From the NCBI GenBank assembly GCA_934351255.1, contig CAKRJH010000016.1, positions 1 through 61,942 on the forward strand: a stretch of DNA of 61,942 bases, given 5' to 3'. The position numbers and the translations under genes were made by a program. Origin of the DNA: an uncultured Lachnospiraceae bacterium (GTDB taxonomy: Bacteria; Bacillota; Clostridia; Lachnospirales; Lachnospiraceae). Under the pieces are notes generated by a model that was not told the DNA's origin, did not search any database, and saw nothing but the letters and a program-made list of their open reading frames with translations. Shown one piece after another: positions 35,489-43,627 of this stretch (its first letter is position 1; every line of letters begins with the position of its first letter).

Positions 35489-36187
35489 TCAACTTCTGCG
35501 GTTGCTTACCGCCAGCTTCTTTTCCATCTTCCGGACTACTGCGGAAATGATCGAGGTCAGGATGAAGTAGATCACAGATACAATGATCAGAGGCTCAAAC
35601 TGGCGGAAACTGATGGAACGAACCGTGTTGGTCACATACATAAGCTCTGCCAGACCGATGACGGATACCTGGGAAGAGTTCTTGATCACACTGACAAACT
35701 CATTGGCCAGCGCCGGCAGGATATTTTTGAATGCCTGCGGGAAGACAATGAACAACATGGTCTGCAGTTTATTGAAACCGATGCTGCGGGACGCCTCAGT
35801 CTGGCCCCCGTCGATCGAAAGGATACCGCCTCGCACGATCTCACAGATGTACGCCGTGCTGTTGATGATCAATGCCAGCGCACCGGAAAACATACGGTCA
35901 AAGCTGGTTCCCATGATCGTCACAGAAGGGAACTCCACGCCCAGAAGAGGCAGTCCGTAGAATACCATGTACACCTGTACCAGCAGTGGCGTTCCTCGGA
36001 TGAACTCCACATACACCGTAGAAATGCCCTTCAGGATCCTGCTCTTGGATATCTTCATAAAGGCAAACAGGCTGCCGAACAATACACTGAACAATACGGT
36101 GGCAATGGACAGGCAGACTGTGATGATGCAGCCTGTGCCAAACATGCTTCCATATTTCTGAAATACTTCTATAATCGATGTCAACAT
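35489..36187 (-). CDS. Amino-acid ABC transporter permease
   Basis: A 232-residue HisM/GlnP-type inner-membrane permease with about five helices. It has the family loop EAxRxxGxxxxQxMxxIVxPQAxxxxLPA, seen as EASRSIGFNKLQT and VFPQAFKNILPAL. FIRGTPLLVQVYMVFYGLP is another typical segment. The start at 36187 has AGGAGG eight nt upstream, inside the end of the ATPase gene region. It lies 12 nt after the ATPase. With that ATPase it lacks an adjacent binding protein; the lipoprotein at 25692 is the best candidate partner. Confidence 0.92.
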   Translation of the reverse strand: MLTSIIEVFQKYGSMFGTGCIITVCLSIATVLFSVLFGSLFAFMKISKSRILKGISTVYVEFIRGTPLLVQVYMVFYGLPLLGVEFPSVTIMGTSFDRMFSGALALIINSTAYICEIVRGGILSIDGGQTEASRSIGFNKLQTMLFIVFPQAFKNILPALANEFVSVIKNSSQVSVIGLAELMYVTNTVRSISFRQFEPLIIVSVIYFILTSIISAVVRKMEKKLAVSNRRS

Positions 36188-36199
36188 ACCATTCACCTC

Positions 36200-36937
36200 C
36201 TACAGTACTTTCTTCAGGAACGACTGAACACGTTCATTGTCGCTGTTTTCAAATACATCCTCCGGTGTTCCCTCGGCTACAATGTACCCGCCGTCCAGGA
36301 AAATGACCTTAGAGGCAACTTCCTTTGCAAATCCCATCTCATGCGTTACCACCATCATTGTGATTCCGCTCTCGGCCAGATCTTTCATGACCTGAAGCAC
36401 CTCCCCGACCATCTCCGGATCCAGTGCCGATGTCGGCTCATCAAACAGGATCACATCCGGATCCATGGCAAGTGCTCTGGCAATGGCAATACGCTGTTTT
36501 TGTCCACCGGACAGGCTGGCCGGATATACGTTGCGCTTATCCTTCAGTCCGACCATATCCAGAAGCTCCAGTGCTCTCTTTTCCGCCTGATCTTTTGGAA
36601 TCTTGCGGAGTTTGGTCATTCCGATCGTGATATTGCGAAGTACCGTCAGATGCGGGAACAGATTGAAATGCTGGAAGACCATCCCCAGATGCTGGCGTAC
36701 CTCATTGATATTGACATTTTTTCCCAAAATACTGCTTCCCCGAAACAGAATGTCGCCCTTTGTCGGCATCTCCAACTGATTGACACAGCGAAGCATCGTC
36801 GATTTTCCCGATCCGGACGGACCGATCAGTGCGATCACCTCACCCTTTTTGACATCCAGATTAATGTCCTTCAACACATCCAGTTCCCCATAGCTTTTTC
36901 CCAGATTTTTAATCTGTAACATATATTCTTCTGCCAT
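36200..36937 (-). CDS. Amino-acid ABC transporter ATP-binding protein
   Basis: A 245-residue polar amino-acid ABC ATPase (GlnQ/HisP type). Walker A is GPSGSGKS, the signature is LSGGQKQRIAIARAL, Walker B is DVILFDEPTSALDPE, the switch histidine is VVTHEMGFA, and the Q-loop lies in MVFQHFNLFPH. It powers import through the permease encoded next. GAGGTGACACT precedes the start. A preceding terminator shows that it starts its own transcript: ATPase, permease, ureohydrolase 2. Confidence 0.95.
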   Translation of the reverse strand: MAEEYMLQIKNLGKSYGELDVLKDINLDVKKGEVIALIGPSGSGKSTMLRCVNQLEMPTKGDILFRGSSILGKNVNINEVRQHLGMVFQHFNLFPHLTVLRNITIGMTKLRKIPKDQAEKRALELLDMVGLKDKRNVYPASLSGGQKQRIAIARALAMDPDVILFDEPTSALDPEMVGEVLQVMKDLAESGITMMVVTHEMGFAKEVASKVIFLDGGYIVAEGTPEDVFENSDNERVQSFLKKVL

Positions 36938-36981
36938 AGTGTCACCTCTTTCATCTTATTTACACTTACATAGGAAACACA

Positions 36982-37015
36982 AAAGGCGCAGTCGATCCTC
37001 ATCGTCTGCGCCTTT
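36982..37015 (-). terminator. Terminator of the cytidylate kinase-like gene
   Basis: AAAGGCGCAG and CTGCGCCTTT form a 10-bp stem with further CGAT/ATCG pairing inside. On the minus strand a TTTTGTGTTT tail follows. Confidence 0.8.
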
Positions 37016-37097
37016 GCATACATTTATCCTATCGAATATCCGATTGTCTGACTATGTACCCGCCCGCTAAAATTCATTGTGACATCAGTACAATGTT

Positions 37098-37727
37098 CTA
37101 TTCTTCCCGGCGGTCTGACTCCTCGCCGTACTCCCGCATCACCAGATCATACAGGATATCCACCACAACGTCACTGCCAAAATGGTGAACATCCAGGCTG
37201 ATATGTTTGAGATGATGGTCGCTGCGGTTTACTCCGGTGACATACTTATAATAGTTATGTCTCTGCCGGTCAATTCTCTTGATCATGCGCTCTGCTGCCG
37301 GATAAGACAGATCGTACGCCTCTGCCATATGCGCGATCCGGTAATCCAGATCGGAATACAGGAATACATTGAGCGTATTCGGATGTTCCTTGAGCACATA
37401 GTCGGCACATCTTCCAAAGAAAATACATGGCTCTTTAGAGTGGTTGGCAATGTCGCGGATGACATCCATCTGTGCCTTAACCGCCTTGTCAGAATAGAAT
37501 CCGGATGTGGAACCATAGCCGAAACTCCGGATCAGTTTCTCCTCGGGAGAATCGATCAGACGATCCACGTCAGTAAACATATCAAGCCGGATACCCGCCT
37601 TTTTTGCCGCCAGATCCACCAGGTCCTTATCATACATCTTGACTCCCAGCCGGCTGGCCAATTGTCTGGTAATCTCTCTTGCATTGCAGCCAAACTCACG
37701 GCTGATCGTCATATTAAATCGCTTCAT
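37098..37727 (-). CDS. Cytidylate kinase-like family protein
   Basis: A 209-residue P-loop-like protein of the cytidylate kinase-like family. The ATG at 37727 follows AGGAGG by 8 nt and opens with MKRFNMTISREFGCNAREI, where the family has ITISRxxGSGG; here the loop is EFGCNARE, so the classical Walker A glycines are missing. GRCADYVLKEHPNTLNVFLYSD and RIDRQRHNYYKYVTG are also typical. The substrate of this family is not known in general. It lies between the ABC-ureohydrolase operon and the divergent urease operon and has its own terminator. Confidence 0.75.
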   Translation of the reverse strand: MKRFNMTISREFGCNAREITRQLASRLGVKMYDKDLVDLAAKKAGIRLDMFTDVDRLIDSPEEKLIRSFGYGSTSGFYSDKAVKAQMDVIRDIANHSKEPCIFFGRCADYVLKEHPNTLNVFLYSDLDYRIAHMAEAYDLSYPAAERMIKRIDRQRHNYYKYVTGVNRSDHHLKHISLDVHHFGSDVVVDILYDLVMREYGEESDRREE

Positions 37728-37886
37728 ATGCATGCCCTCCTTTTTCTGTTCTCTGACATGCTCCCAGTGTATCACAGGGTTCACGCCGTCTACTATGGGA
37801 ACCCGACATGAAGATTTTCAGAATTTATTGTACCCAAAGTACAATGCTCTGCTCAAAATCCCACACATTTTTATACCCTGAGACAA

Positions 37887-37916
37887 TTTACAGACTTACC
37901 CGGTTTCCGCTATAAT
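37887..37916 (+). promoter_or_regulatory. Promoter of the urease operon
   Basis: TTTACA and a perfect TATAAT with an 18-bp spacer. Transcription would start near 37923, at the base of a terminator-like hairpin. Confidence 0.65.
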
Positions 37917-37922
37917 TTTTAT

Positions 37923-37966
37923 AAGAACAAAGGCGTTCCCACACAGGGATTCTTTGTTCTTTTTTC
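37923..37966 (+). promoter_or_regulatory. Terminator-like attenuator in the urease leader
   Basis: AAGAACAAAG and CTTTGTTCTT form a perfect 10-bp stem with partial TTCCC/GGGA pairing inside and are followed by TTTTTT. It sits between the only visible promoter and ureAB, about 60 nt before the start codon. Readthrough would therefore have to be regulated or partial. Confidence 0.6.
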
Positions 37967-38022
37967 GTTTTAGTTTATTGAAAAAACTCGTATTGCTTTG
38001 TGATATGAAAGGGGGATTCACC

Positions 38023-38700
38023 TTGCATTTAACACCGAGAGAAACCGAAAAATTACAGCTCCACTATGCCGGCTTTGTCGCCGCAGGCCGCAAACAGCGT
38101 GGACTAAAACTGAACTATCCGGAAGCGATCGCCTACATTTCCATGCATCTGCTGGAGATGGCCAGAGACGGCAAAAGCGTCACAGAACTGATGCAGGCCG
38201 GCAAAAAACTGCTCGGCACAGACGATGTGCTGCCGGGCGTTGCCGAGATGATCGGCGAGATCCAGCTTGAGGCCACCTTCCCGGATGGCACCAAACTGGT
38301 GACCGTCCACGATCCCATTCCCTGCAGCCGTGAGGTCGTTCCGGGAGAGATCCTTCCCGCCGAGGGAACCATCACCCTCAATGCAGGAAAAGAAGCGGTC
38401 AGCCTGGAAGTCACCAATACTGCCGACCGGCCCATCCAGGTCGGTTCCCACTTTCACTTCTTTGAAGTCAATAAGGGGCTGTCCTTTGACCGTGAGAAAG
38501 CCTACGGAAGACGCCTGGACATTCCTGCCGGTACCGCAGTGCGTTTTGAACCGGGCGAGACCAAGCAGGTATCTCTGATCGAGATCGGAGGGTCCCGCGA
38601 GGGACACGGTCTCAATGGTCTGGTCGAAGGGCCGCTTGACGATCCGAAGGTCCGCGAAGCCGCTCTGACACTCGCCGCACAAAAAGGATTTATGAAATAG
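38023..38700 (+). CDS. ureAB: Urease gamma-beta fusion subunit
   Basis: A 225-residue fusion of the two small urease subunits. The TTG at 38023 is chosen because GGGGGA lies about 7 nt upstream and it gives the canonical gamma start M-HLTPRETEKL. Residues 1-100 are UreA (gamma), with RGLKLNYPEAIAYIS. From about residue 106 (VPGEILPAEGTITLNAG) it is UreB (beta), with the conserved VGSHFHFFEVN and GTAVRFEPGE. The subunits form the scaffold around UreC. Gamma-beta fusions are well known in Helicobacter; most Firmicutes keep two genes. It is first in the operon, 19 nt before ureC. Confidence 0.92.
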   Translation: MHLTPRETEKLQLHYAGFVAAGRKQRGLKLNYPEAIAYISMHLLEMARDGKSVTELMQAGKKLLGTDDVLPGVAEMIGEIQLEATFPDGTKLVTVHDPIPCSREVVPGEILPAEGTITLNAGKEAVSLEVTNTADRPIQVGSHFHFFEVNKGLSFDREKAYGRRLDIPAGTAVRFEPGETKQVSLIEIGGSREGHGLNGLVEGPLDDPKVREAALTLAAQKGFMK

Positions 38701-38719
38701 AAGAAAGGATGGATGGATC

Positions 38720-40432
38720 ATGATAGAAATTTCCCGTAAAGATTACGCTGCCATGTACGGTCCGACCACCGGTGACCGCCTGCGTCTGGCAGATACCTCC
38801 CTGATCGTTGAGATCGAAAAGGATTACTGTGTGTACGGCGAGGAAGCCAAATTTGGTGGAGGCAAGTCTCTGCGCGACGGCATGGGACAGTCGGCCACTC
38901 ACACCGACGAAGAGTGTCTGGACACCGTCATCACAAGCGCTGTCATCATTGACAGCACCGGTATCTACAAGGCGGATATCGGCATCAAGGACGGCCGGAT
39001 CTCCGGCATTGGCAAAGCAGGCAATCCACAGATCATGGATGGAGTCACGCCGGGTATGATCATTGGCAGTTCCACCGAGGCCATTGCCGGAGAGGGCCTG
39101 ATCGTCACCGCCGGTGGCATTGACACCCACATTCACTTCATCTCTCCGACCCAGATCCACACCGCGCTCTACAGCGGCATCACGACAATGATCGGAGGAG
39201 GCACCGGCCCGGCGGACGGCACCAATGCCACCACCTGTACGCCGGGCGCATTCAACATCCACCGCATGCTGGAATCTGCCGAGGGCATGCCGATGAACCT
39301 GGGATTTCTGGGCAAAGGAAACAGTTCCAGCGAGGCTACCCTCTCCGAGCAGGTCGAGGCCGGAGCCATCGGACTGAAGCTCCACGAGGACTGGGGTTCC
39401 ACGCCCAAGGCGATCGACACCTGTCTGAACGTCGCCGACAAATACGATGTGCAGGTCTCCATTCACACCGACACACTCAATGAGGGCGGTTTCGTCGAGG
39501 ATACCATTGAGGCGTTCCACGGCAGAACGATCCATACCTACCACACCGAGGGCGCCGGCGGCGGCCATGCACCGGATATCATCCGCGCCGCGGCTGCACC
39601 CAATGTGCTTCCGTCTTCCACGAATCCTACGATGCCATTTACCCGGAATACACTGGACGAGCATCTGGATATGCTGATGGTCTGCCACCATCTGGACAAA
39701 AATAATAAGGAAGATGTGGCCTTTGCCGATTCCCGGATCCGTCCGGAGACAATTGCCGCCGAGGATGTCCTGCACGACATGGGCATTTTCTCCATGATGA
39801 GTTCCGACTCCCAGGCGATGGGACGTGTCGGCGAGGTGATCACCCGCACCTGGCAGACCGCAGACAAGATGAAGAAGCAGCGCGGCACGCTCAACACCGA
39901 TACCCCGGAGAATGACAATAACCGCGTCAAGCGCTATATCTCAAAATATACCATCAACCCGGCCATCACCCACGGCATCTCCGATTATGTCGGATCCGTT
40001 GAAGTCGGAAAGCTGGCTGATCTGGTGTTGTGGCGTCCGGCCATGTTCGGTGTCAAACCGGAAATGATCCTGAAAGGCGGATTTATCTGTGCCTCCCGCA
40101 TGGGCGATGCCAATGCATCCATCCCGACACCGCAGCCTGTAGTCTACACGGACATGTTCGGGGGCATCGGTGAAGCTGTGAATTCCACTTCGATCACCTT
40201 CCTGTCCCAGTATGCCTATGACCATGATCTGGCCGGCAGACTCGGCCTTCACAAGAAGGTGCTTCCTGTTCACAACTGCCGCCACATCGGCAAAAAAGAC
40301 ATGGTTCACAATGACGTGCTGGCAGATATCCAGGTAGATCCCGAGACATACACCGTCACCGTCGACGGCAAAGAGATCACCTGCGAGCCGTTTGATGAAC
40401 TGGCACTGGCACGCAAATACTTTTTATTCTGA
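38720..40432 (+). CDS. ureC: Urease alpha (catalytic) subunit
   Basis: A 570-residue nickel enzyme that hydrolyses urea to ammonia and carbamate. All active-site residues are present: His137 and His139 (DTHIHF), the carbamylated Lys220 in GAIGLKLHEDWG, His249, His275 in HTYHTEGAGGGHAPD, Asp363 in SSDSQAMGRVGE, and the flap Cys322-His323 in MVCHHL. They are each shifted by three from the Klebsiella numbering. It is preceded by AGAAAGGATGG. Urea could come from the two ureohydrolases encoded upstream or from the host. Confidence 0.98.
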   Translation: MIEISRKDYAAMYGPTTGDRLRLADTSLIVEIEKDYCVYGEEAKFGGGKSLRDGMGQSATHTDEECLDTVITSAVIIDSTGIYKADIGIKDGRISGIGKAGNPQIMDGVTPGMIIGSSTEAIAGEGLIVTAGGIDTHIHFISPTQIHTALYSGITTMIGGGTGPADGTNATTCTPGAFNIHRMLESAEGMPMNLGFLGKGNSSSEATLSEQVEAGAIGLKLHEDWGSTPKAIDTCLNVADKYDVQVSIHTDTLNEGGFVEDTIEAFHGRTIHTYHTEGAGGGHAPDIIRAAAAPNVLPSSTNPTMPFTRNTLDEHLDMLMVCHHLDKNNKEDVAFADSRIRPETIAAEDVLHDMGIFSMMSSDSQAMGRVGEVITRTWQTADKMKKQRGTLNTDTPENDNNRVKRYISKYTINPAITHGISDYVGSVEVGKLADLVLWRPAMFGVKPEMILKGGFICASRMGDANASIPTPQPVVYTDMFGGIGEAVNSTSITFLSQYAYDHDLAGRLGLHKKVLPVHNCRHIGKKDMVHNDVLADIQVDPETYTVTVDGKEITCEPFDELALARKYFLF

Positions 40433-40459
40433 TACTGAAATTTCATGATATGTGACGAA

Positions 40460-40495
40460 GTTGCATCACGTTACTGTGAGGTTTCATGATGCAAC
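40460..40495 (+). other. Inverted repeat between ureC and ureE
   Basis: GTTGCATCA and TGATGCAAC form a 9-bp stem in the 114-nt gap. The gap also has two similar TTTCATGAT stretches. There is no T-run. It may set different mRNA levels for the structural and accessory genes. Confidence 0.5.
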
Positions 40496-40546
40496 TGTGA
40501 ACATTCATAATATTGAGAGTTTTATAAATAAGAAAAGAGGACGTTT

Positions 40547-41020
40547 ATGATAGCAGATCATATTATACGAACCATTTCCCCGGAGACCGCGGCCGACGAC
40601 CTGATTCCGGTACCCTTCGAATGGTTTGAGCTGGAGAAAAAACGCATCCGGAAAACCGCGCAGGACGGCACCGAGATCGGCGTTTGTATCGAAGAACCAT
40701 TGCATCCGGGAGATATCATTGCCGAGGAAGGCTCCAGATCCTATATGGTGTCCCTGCTCCCTTCCCATCTGATCCGCACTCCGGTGCACACCATGGAGGA
40801 GATGGGACGTCTCGGATTTGAGCTTGGCAACCGCCATCTGTCCCTGAAGATCACTTCGGACTCCATCACCGTACCCTACGATGAGCCGACCTTTCTTTAT
40901 CTGAAGAAACTTGGTTTTGCACCGGAGGAGATCCACGATGCATTTGCGGATTTCATTGTGTGCAAGGGGCACGGTGACCACGGACATGAACATAACCACG
41001 ACCACGCTCACTCAAAGTAG
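40547..41020 (+). CDS. ureE: Urease accessory protein UreE (nickel carrier)
   Basis: A 157-residue metallochaperone that passes nickel to the apo-urease complex. The N-terminal domain carries CIEEPLHPGDIIAEE, and the C-terminal domain has the dimer metal site region RTPVHTMEEMGRLGFELGNRHL. The tail is His-rich (HGDHGHEHNHDHAHSK), as in many UreE proteins, and probably stores nickel. GAGGACG precedes the start. It is followed 61 nt later by ureF. Confidence 0.92.
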   Translation: MIADHIIRTISPETAADDLIPVPFEWFELEKKRIRKTAQDGTEIGVCIEEPLHPGDIIAEEGSRSYMVSLLPSHLIRTPVHTMEEMGRLGFELGNRHLSLKITSDSITVPYDEPTFLYLKKLGFAPEEIHDAFADFIVCKGHGDHGHEHNHDHAHSK

Positions 41021-41081
41021 CACGCAGGACCTTGCAACAGTCATCCAACGCAGAAGAAACATGTGGAAAACCGGAGGTTCT

Positions 41082-41768
41082 ATGAATTCTAATCCCAGCG
41101 CTATGCTTTCTATGATACAGGTATGTGACAGCCTGTTTCCCGTGGGAAACTTCACCCTTTCCAACGGACTGGAGACCTATGTCACCCAGGGACTTCTCCG
41201 TTCGCCCGAGGATCTCGAAGAATACGTCCACTCCTATCTGGATATTCTTCCCTACAATGAACTTGGCACGCTGTTCCTGGCCTATTCCCACAGGGACGAC
41301 CCGGACACACTGGTCCGGCTGGACCGCCTTGCCACGGTAAGCCGCGTGCCGCGCGAAGTGCGGACCGGCAGTCAGAAAACCTGCCGCCGCTTTCTGAAGA
41401 TCTGGAGTCAGATTGCGCAATTTCCCGCTCTGGCCCGGTATCAGGAGCAGGTACAGACCGGCAGATGCAGCGGATGCTATCCGATCGCCATGGGGCTTTA
41501 TGCGGCCGCTCTGGATCTGGACTGCAGCACCGCAGCTGGCATCTATGCCTACAGCCTGGTCAATGCTCTGGTCACCAATGCCGTCAAATGCGTCCCACTC
41601 AGTCAGGTGGCCGGCCAGCGGATCCTCTATGATCTGCGGGAAGCACTCGACACCGCAGTCCGCGAGGCTGCTCAGGTCAGCATGGATGATCTGGGCGTGG
41701 GCGGCCCGGGATTTGATATCGCCGGCATGCAGCACGAAACATTATATTCAAGATTATATATGTCTTAA
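41082..41768 (+). CDS. ureF: Urease accessory protein UreF
   Basis: A 228-residue all-helical protein that joins UreD and UreG in the activation complex. The start at 41082 follows GGAGG. Family features are DSLFPVGNFTLSNGLETYVTQG, GSQKTCRRFLKI, YPIAMGLYAAAL and LVTNAVKCVPLSQVAGQRIL. It lies 20 nt before ureG. Confidence 0.92.
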   Translation: MNSNPSAMLSMIQVCDSLFPVGNFTLSNGLETYVTQGLLRSPEDLEEYVHSYLDILPYNELGTLFLAYSHRDDPDTLVRLDRLATVSRVPREVRTGSQKTCRRFLKIWSQIAQFPALARYQEQVQTGRCSGCYPIAMGLYAAALDLDCSTAAGIYAYSLVNALVTNAVKCVPLSQVAGQRILYDLREALDTAVREAAQVSMDDLGVGGPGFDIAGMQHETLYSRLYMS

Positions 41769-41788
41769 GATAGAGAAAGGAAATTGCC

Positions 41789-42397
41789 ATGAGTTATGTA
41801 AAAATTGGTGTGGGCGGCCCGGTCGGCTCCGGAAAGACCGCTCTGATCGAGCGTCTCACACGCATTATGTCCAAAGAATACAGCATCTGTGTCATCACCA
41901 ATGACATATACACCAAGGAGGATGCAGAATTTCTGATCAAAAATTCTGCGCTGCCGCCGGATCGGATCGTGGGTGTCGAGACGGGCGGATGCCCTCATAC
42001 CGCCATCCGCGAGGACTGTTCGATGAATCTGGAAGCCGTCGATGAAATGGTCGAAAAATTTCCCGACGTCCAGATTATATTCATCGAGAGTGGCGGTGAT
42101 AACCTGTCTGCCACCTTCAGCCCGGATCTCGCAGACGCATCGATCTACGTCATCGATGTGGCCCAGGGCGAGAAAATTCCCCGTAAAGGCGGCCCGGGTG
42201 TCACTCGCTCCGATCTGCTCCTGATCAACAAGACGGATCTGGCTCCGCTGGTCGGTGCCAATCTGTCCGTCATGGCGTCCGACTCTGAGCGGATGCGTCA
42301 GGGACGCAAGTTTTTATTTACCAATCTGATGACTCTGGAGGGCGTCGACGAAGTGATCGACTGGATCAAAAAAGAAGTGTTGTTTGAAGACTTATAA
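41789..42397 (+). CDS. ureG: Urease accessory GTPase UreG
   Basis: A 202-residue SIMIBI GTPase that drives nickel insertion. The P-loop is GPVGSGKTALIERL. VITNDIYTKEDAEFL and the metal-binding ETGGCPHTAIRED (Cys-Pro-His) are present, as are ESGGDNLSATFSPDLAD and the base-recognition INKTDLAP. GAAAGGA precedes the start. It lies 21 nt before ureD. Confidence 0.96.
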   Translation: MSYVKIGVGGPVGSGKTALIERLTRIMSKEYSICVITNDIYTKEDAEFLIKNSALPPDRIVGVETGGCPHTAIREDCSMNLEAVDEMVEKFPDVQIIFIESGGDNLSATFSPDLADASIYVIDVAQGEKIPRKGGPGVTRSDLLLINKTDLAPLVGANLSVMASDSERMRQGRKFLFTNLMTLEGVDEVIDWIKKEVLFEDL

Positions 42398-42418
42398 GAA
42401 AATAAGAAGGAGGCTGCC

Positions 42419-43186
42419 ATGGAAAGCAGGCTGATGCTGAAAACAGAATATTCGCAGGGGATGACCCGCATCGCCGATCTGTATTTCACGGCTCCCTACA
42501 AGATCATGTCTCCCCTGGCCACCGAAGTTCCGGGCCAGGTCCGCATCCTGCAGATGGCGGCCTCCGCCGGTCTGCTCTCCGGCGATCACTTTCACGGAGA
42601 GTTTCATTTCGGCCCGGGTTCCCGCGTCCTATACGGCTCCCAGAGTTACGAAAAAGTCTTTCGTTCCAAGGGGGCGCAGACGACCAAAGAACTGGAGATC
42701 CGTGTGGACGAAAACGCCCATGTGACATTCCTCCCCTATCCGGTGATCCCGTTTGGCGGAAGTGACTTTGCCAGTCACACCCGGATCCGCCTTGCCGGAA
42801 ACTGCAGTTTTTCATACGGAGATATCTTTACCTGCGGCCGCACCGGCATGGGCGAGTACTATGCCATGAAACGCTTCCGCAGTGTGACCGGCGTCTCTGT
42901 TGGGGACACGTTGATCTTCCGCGACCACACTCTGCTGATCCCGGAGCGGTACCGCTATAATGTGCTGGGACTTTGGGAAGATTTCACTCATCAGGGGCTC
43001 CTGTTTCTCTACGCTCCGGATATGGAAATCCTGCTGCCTGAAATTCAGAAACGCCTGCAGCACCTGCCGTTTGATGGCCGTGGCGGCATCTCCGCCTGCA
43101 TCGATCCTCATGCGGCCGTAGTCCGCGTTCTGGGACACCGCGGAGAAGATATCTACCGGTTGTTTGAGGAGATTACCACATTATGA
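42419..43186 (+). CDS. ureD: Urease accessory protein UreD
   Basis: A 255-residue protein (UreH in some species) that binds apo-urease and forms the tunnel passing nickel from UreG. It has LQMAASAGLLSGDHFHGEFHFGPGS-type and ITTQSYEKVFRSK-like segments in the usual order, plus a late GRTGMGEYY. AGGAGG lies just before the start. It is the last gene of the operon; no nickel or urea transporter is seen after it. Confidence 0.9.
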   Translation: MESRLMLKTEYSQGMTRIADLYFTAPYKIMSPLATEVPGQVRILQMAASAGLLSGDHFHGEFHFGPGSRVLYGSQSYEKVFRSKGAQTTKELEIRVDENAHVTFLPYPVIPFGGSDFASHTRIRLAGNCSFSYGDIFTCGRTGMGEYYAMKRFRSVTGVSVGDTLIFRDHTLLIPERYRYNVLGLWEDFTHQGLLFLYAPDMEILLPEIQKRLQHLPFDGRGGISACIDPHAAVVRVLGHRGEDIYRLFEEITTL

Positions 43187-43214
43187 GCATTTTTTCTTAT
43201 CACGGCAAAAGGTC

Positions 43215-43245
43215 AAAAAAAGAGCCACCTCCCCGAGATGGCTCT
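43215..43245 (-). terminator. Terminator of the 67-residue gene (convergent with ureD)
   Basis: AGAGCCA and TGGCTCT form a 7-bp stem; on the minus strand seven T follow. No T-run follows on the plus strand, so ureD termination is less clear. Confidence 0.75.
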
Positions 43246-43266
43246 AACCGGATCACACGCGACCTG

Positions 43267-43470
43267 CTACAGTTCTACTTTCGCATTGCCCTTGTGCTCA
43301 TACTGCAGATAATCATACAGCTTTGGAGCCTTCAGCAGGGATAACAGATCAAAATCTTCCTCAAATGCAGGATGGTCAAACTCGAGTAATGCCTGTCCGA
43401 TCTCCTCATTGCTCAATGTGTTCATATAATCGCGAAGTTCTACAATCGTCATACTGTTAATATCTTTCAT
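43267..43470 (-). CDS. Small acidic protein of unknown function
   Basis: A 67-residue acidic, mostly helical protein (VELRDYMNTLSNEEIGQALLEFDHPAFEED). There is no signal peptide, Cys or known motif. AGGAG lies about 12 nt upstream, slightly far. It has its own terminator. I do not recognise the family. Confidence 0.6.
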   Translation of the reverse strand: MKDINSMTIVELRDYMNTLSNEEIGQALLEFDHPAFEEDFDLLSLLKAPKLYDYLQYEHKGNAKVEL

Positions 43471-43555
43471 AATACAGGATATCTCCTTTCATCTACTATA
43501 TATTCATACAGGGCTATTTTACCTCATTTCCTTCTCTTTGTAAATTCGACAGAAT

Positions 43556-43584
43556 TTGACAGAATTTACAAATTCGTGTACGCT
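43556..43584 (+). promoter_or_regulatory. Promoter of the zinc-ribbon membrane protein
   Basis: TTGACA and TACGCT with a 17-bp spacer. GACAGAATTT is directly repeated across the -35 box, which could be a regulator site. Confidence 0.5.
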
Positions 43585-43627
43585 TAAGCTGTTTATAAAA
43601 AATTAATATTTAAGGAGGACTATCACA

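Noticed and set aside
27690..36975. Shared TACACTTACATA near 27693 and 36961, considered as a PucR operator.
   Set aside because: The two copies lie at different positions relative to genes and the match is short; the PucR-gene upstream sequence differs.
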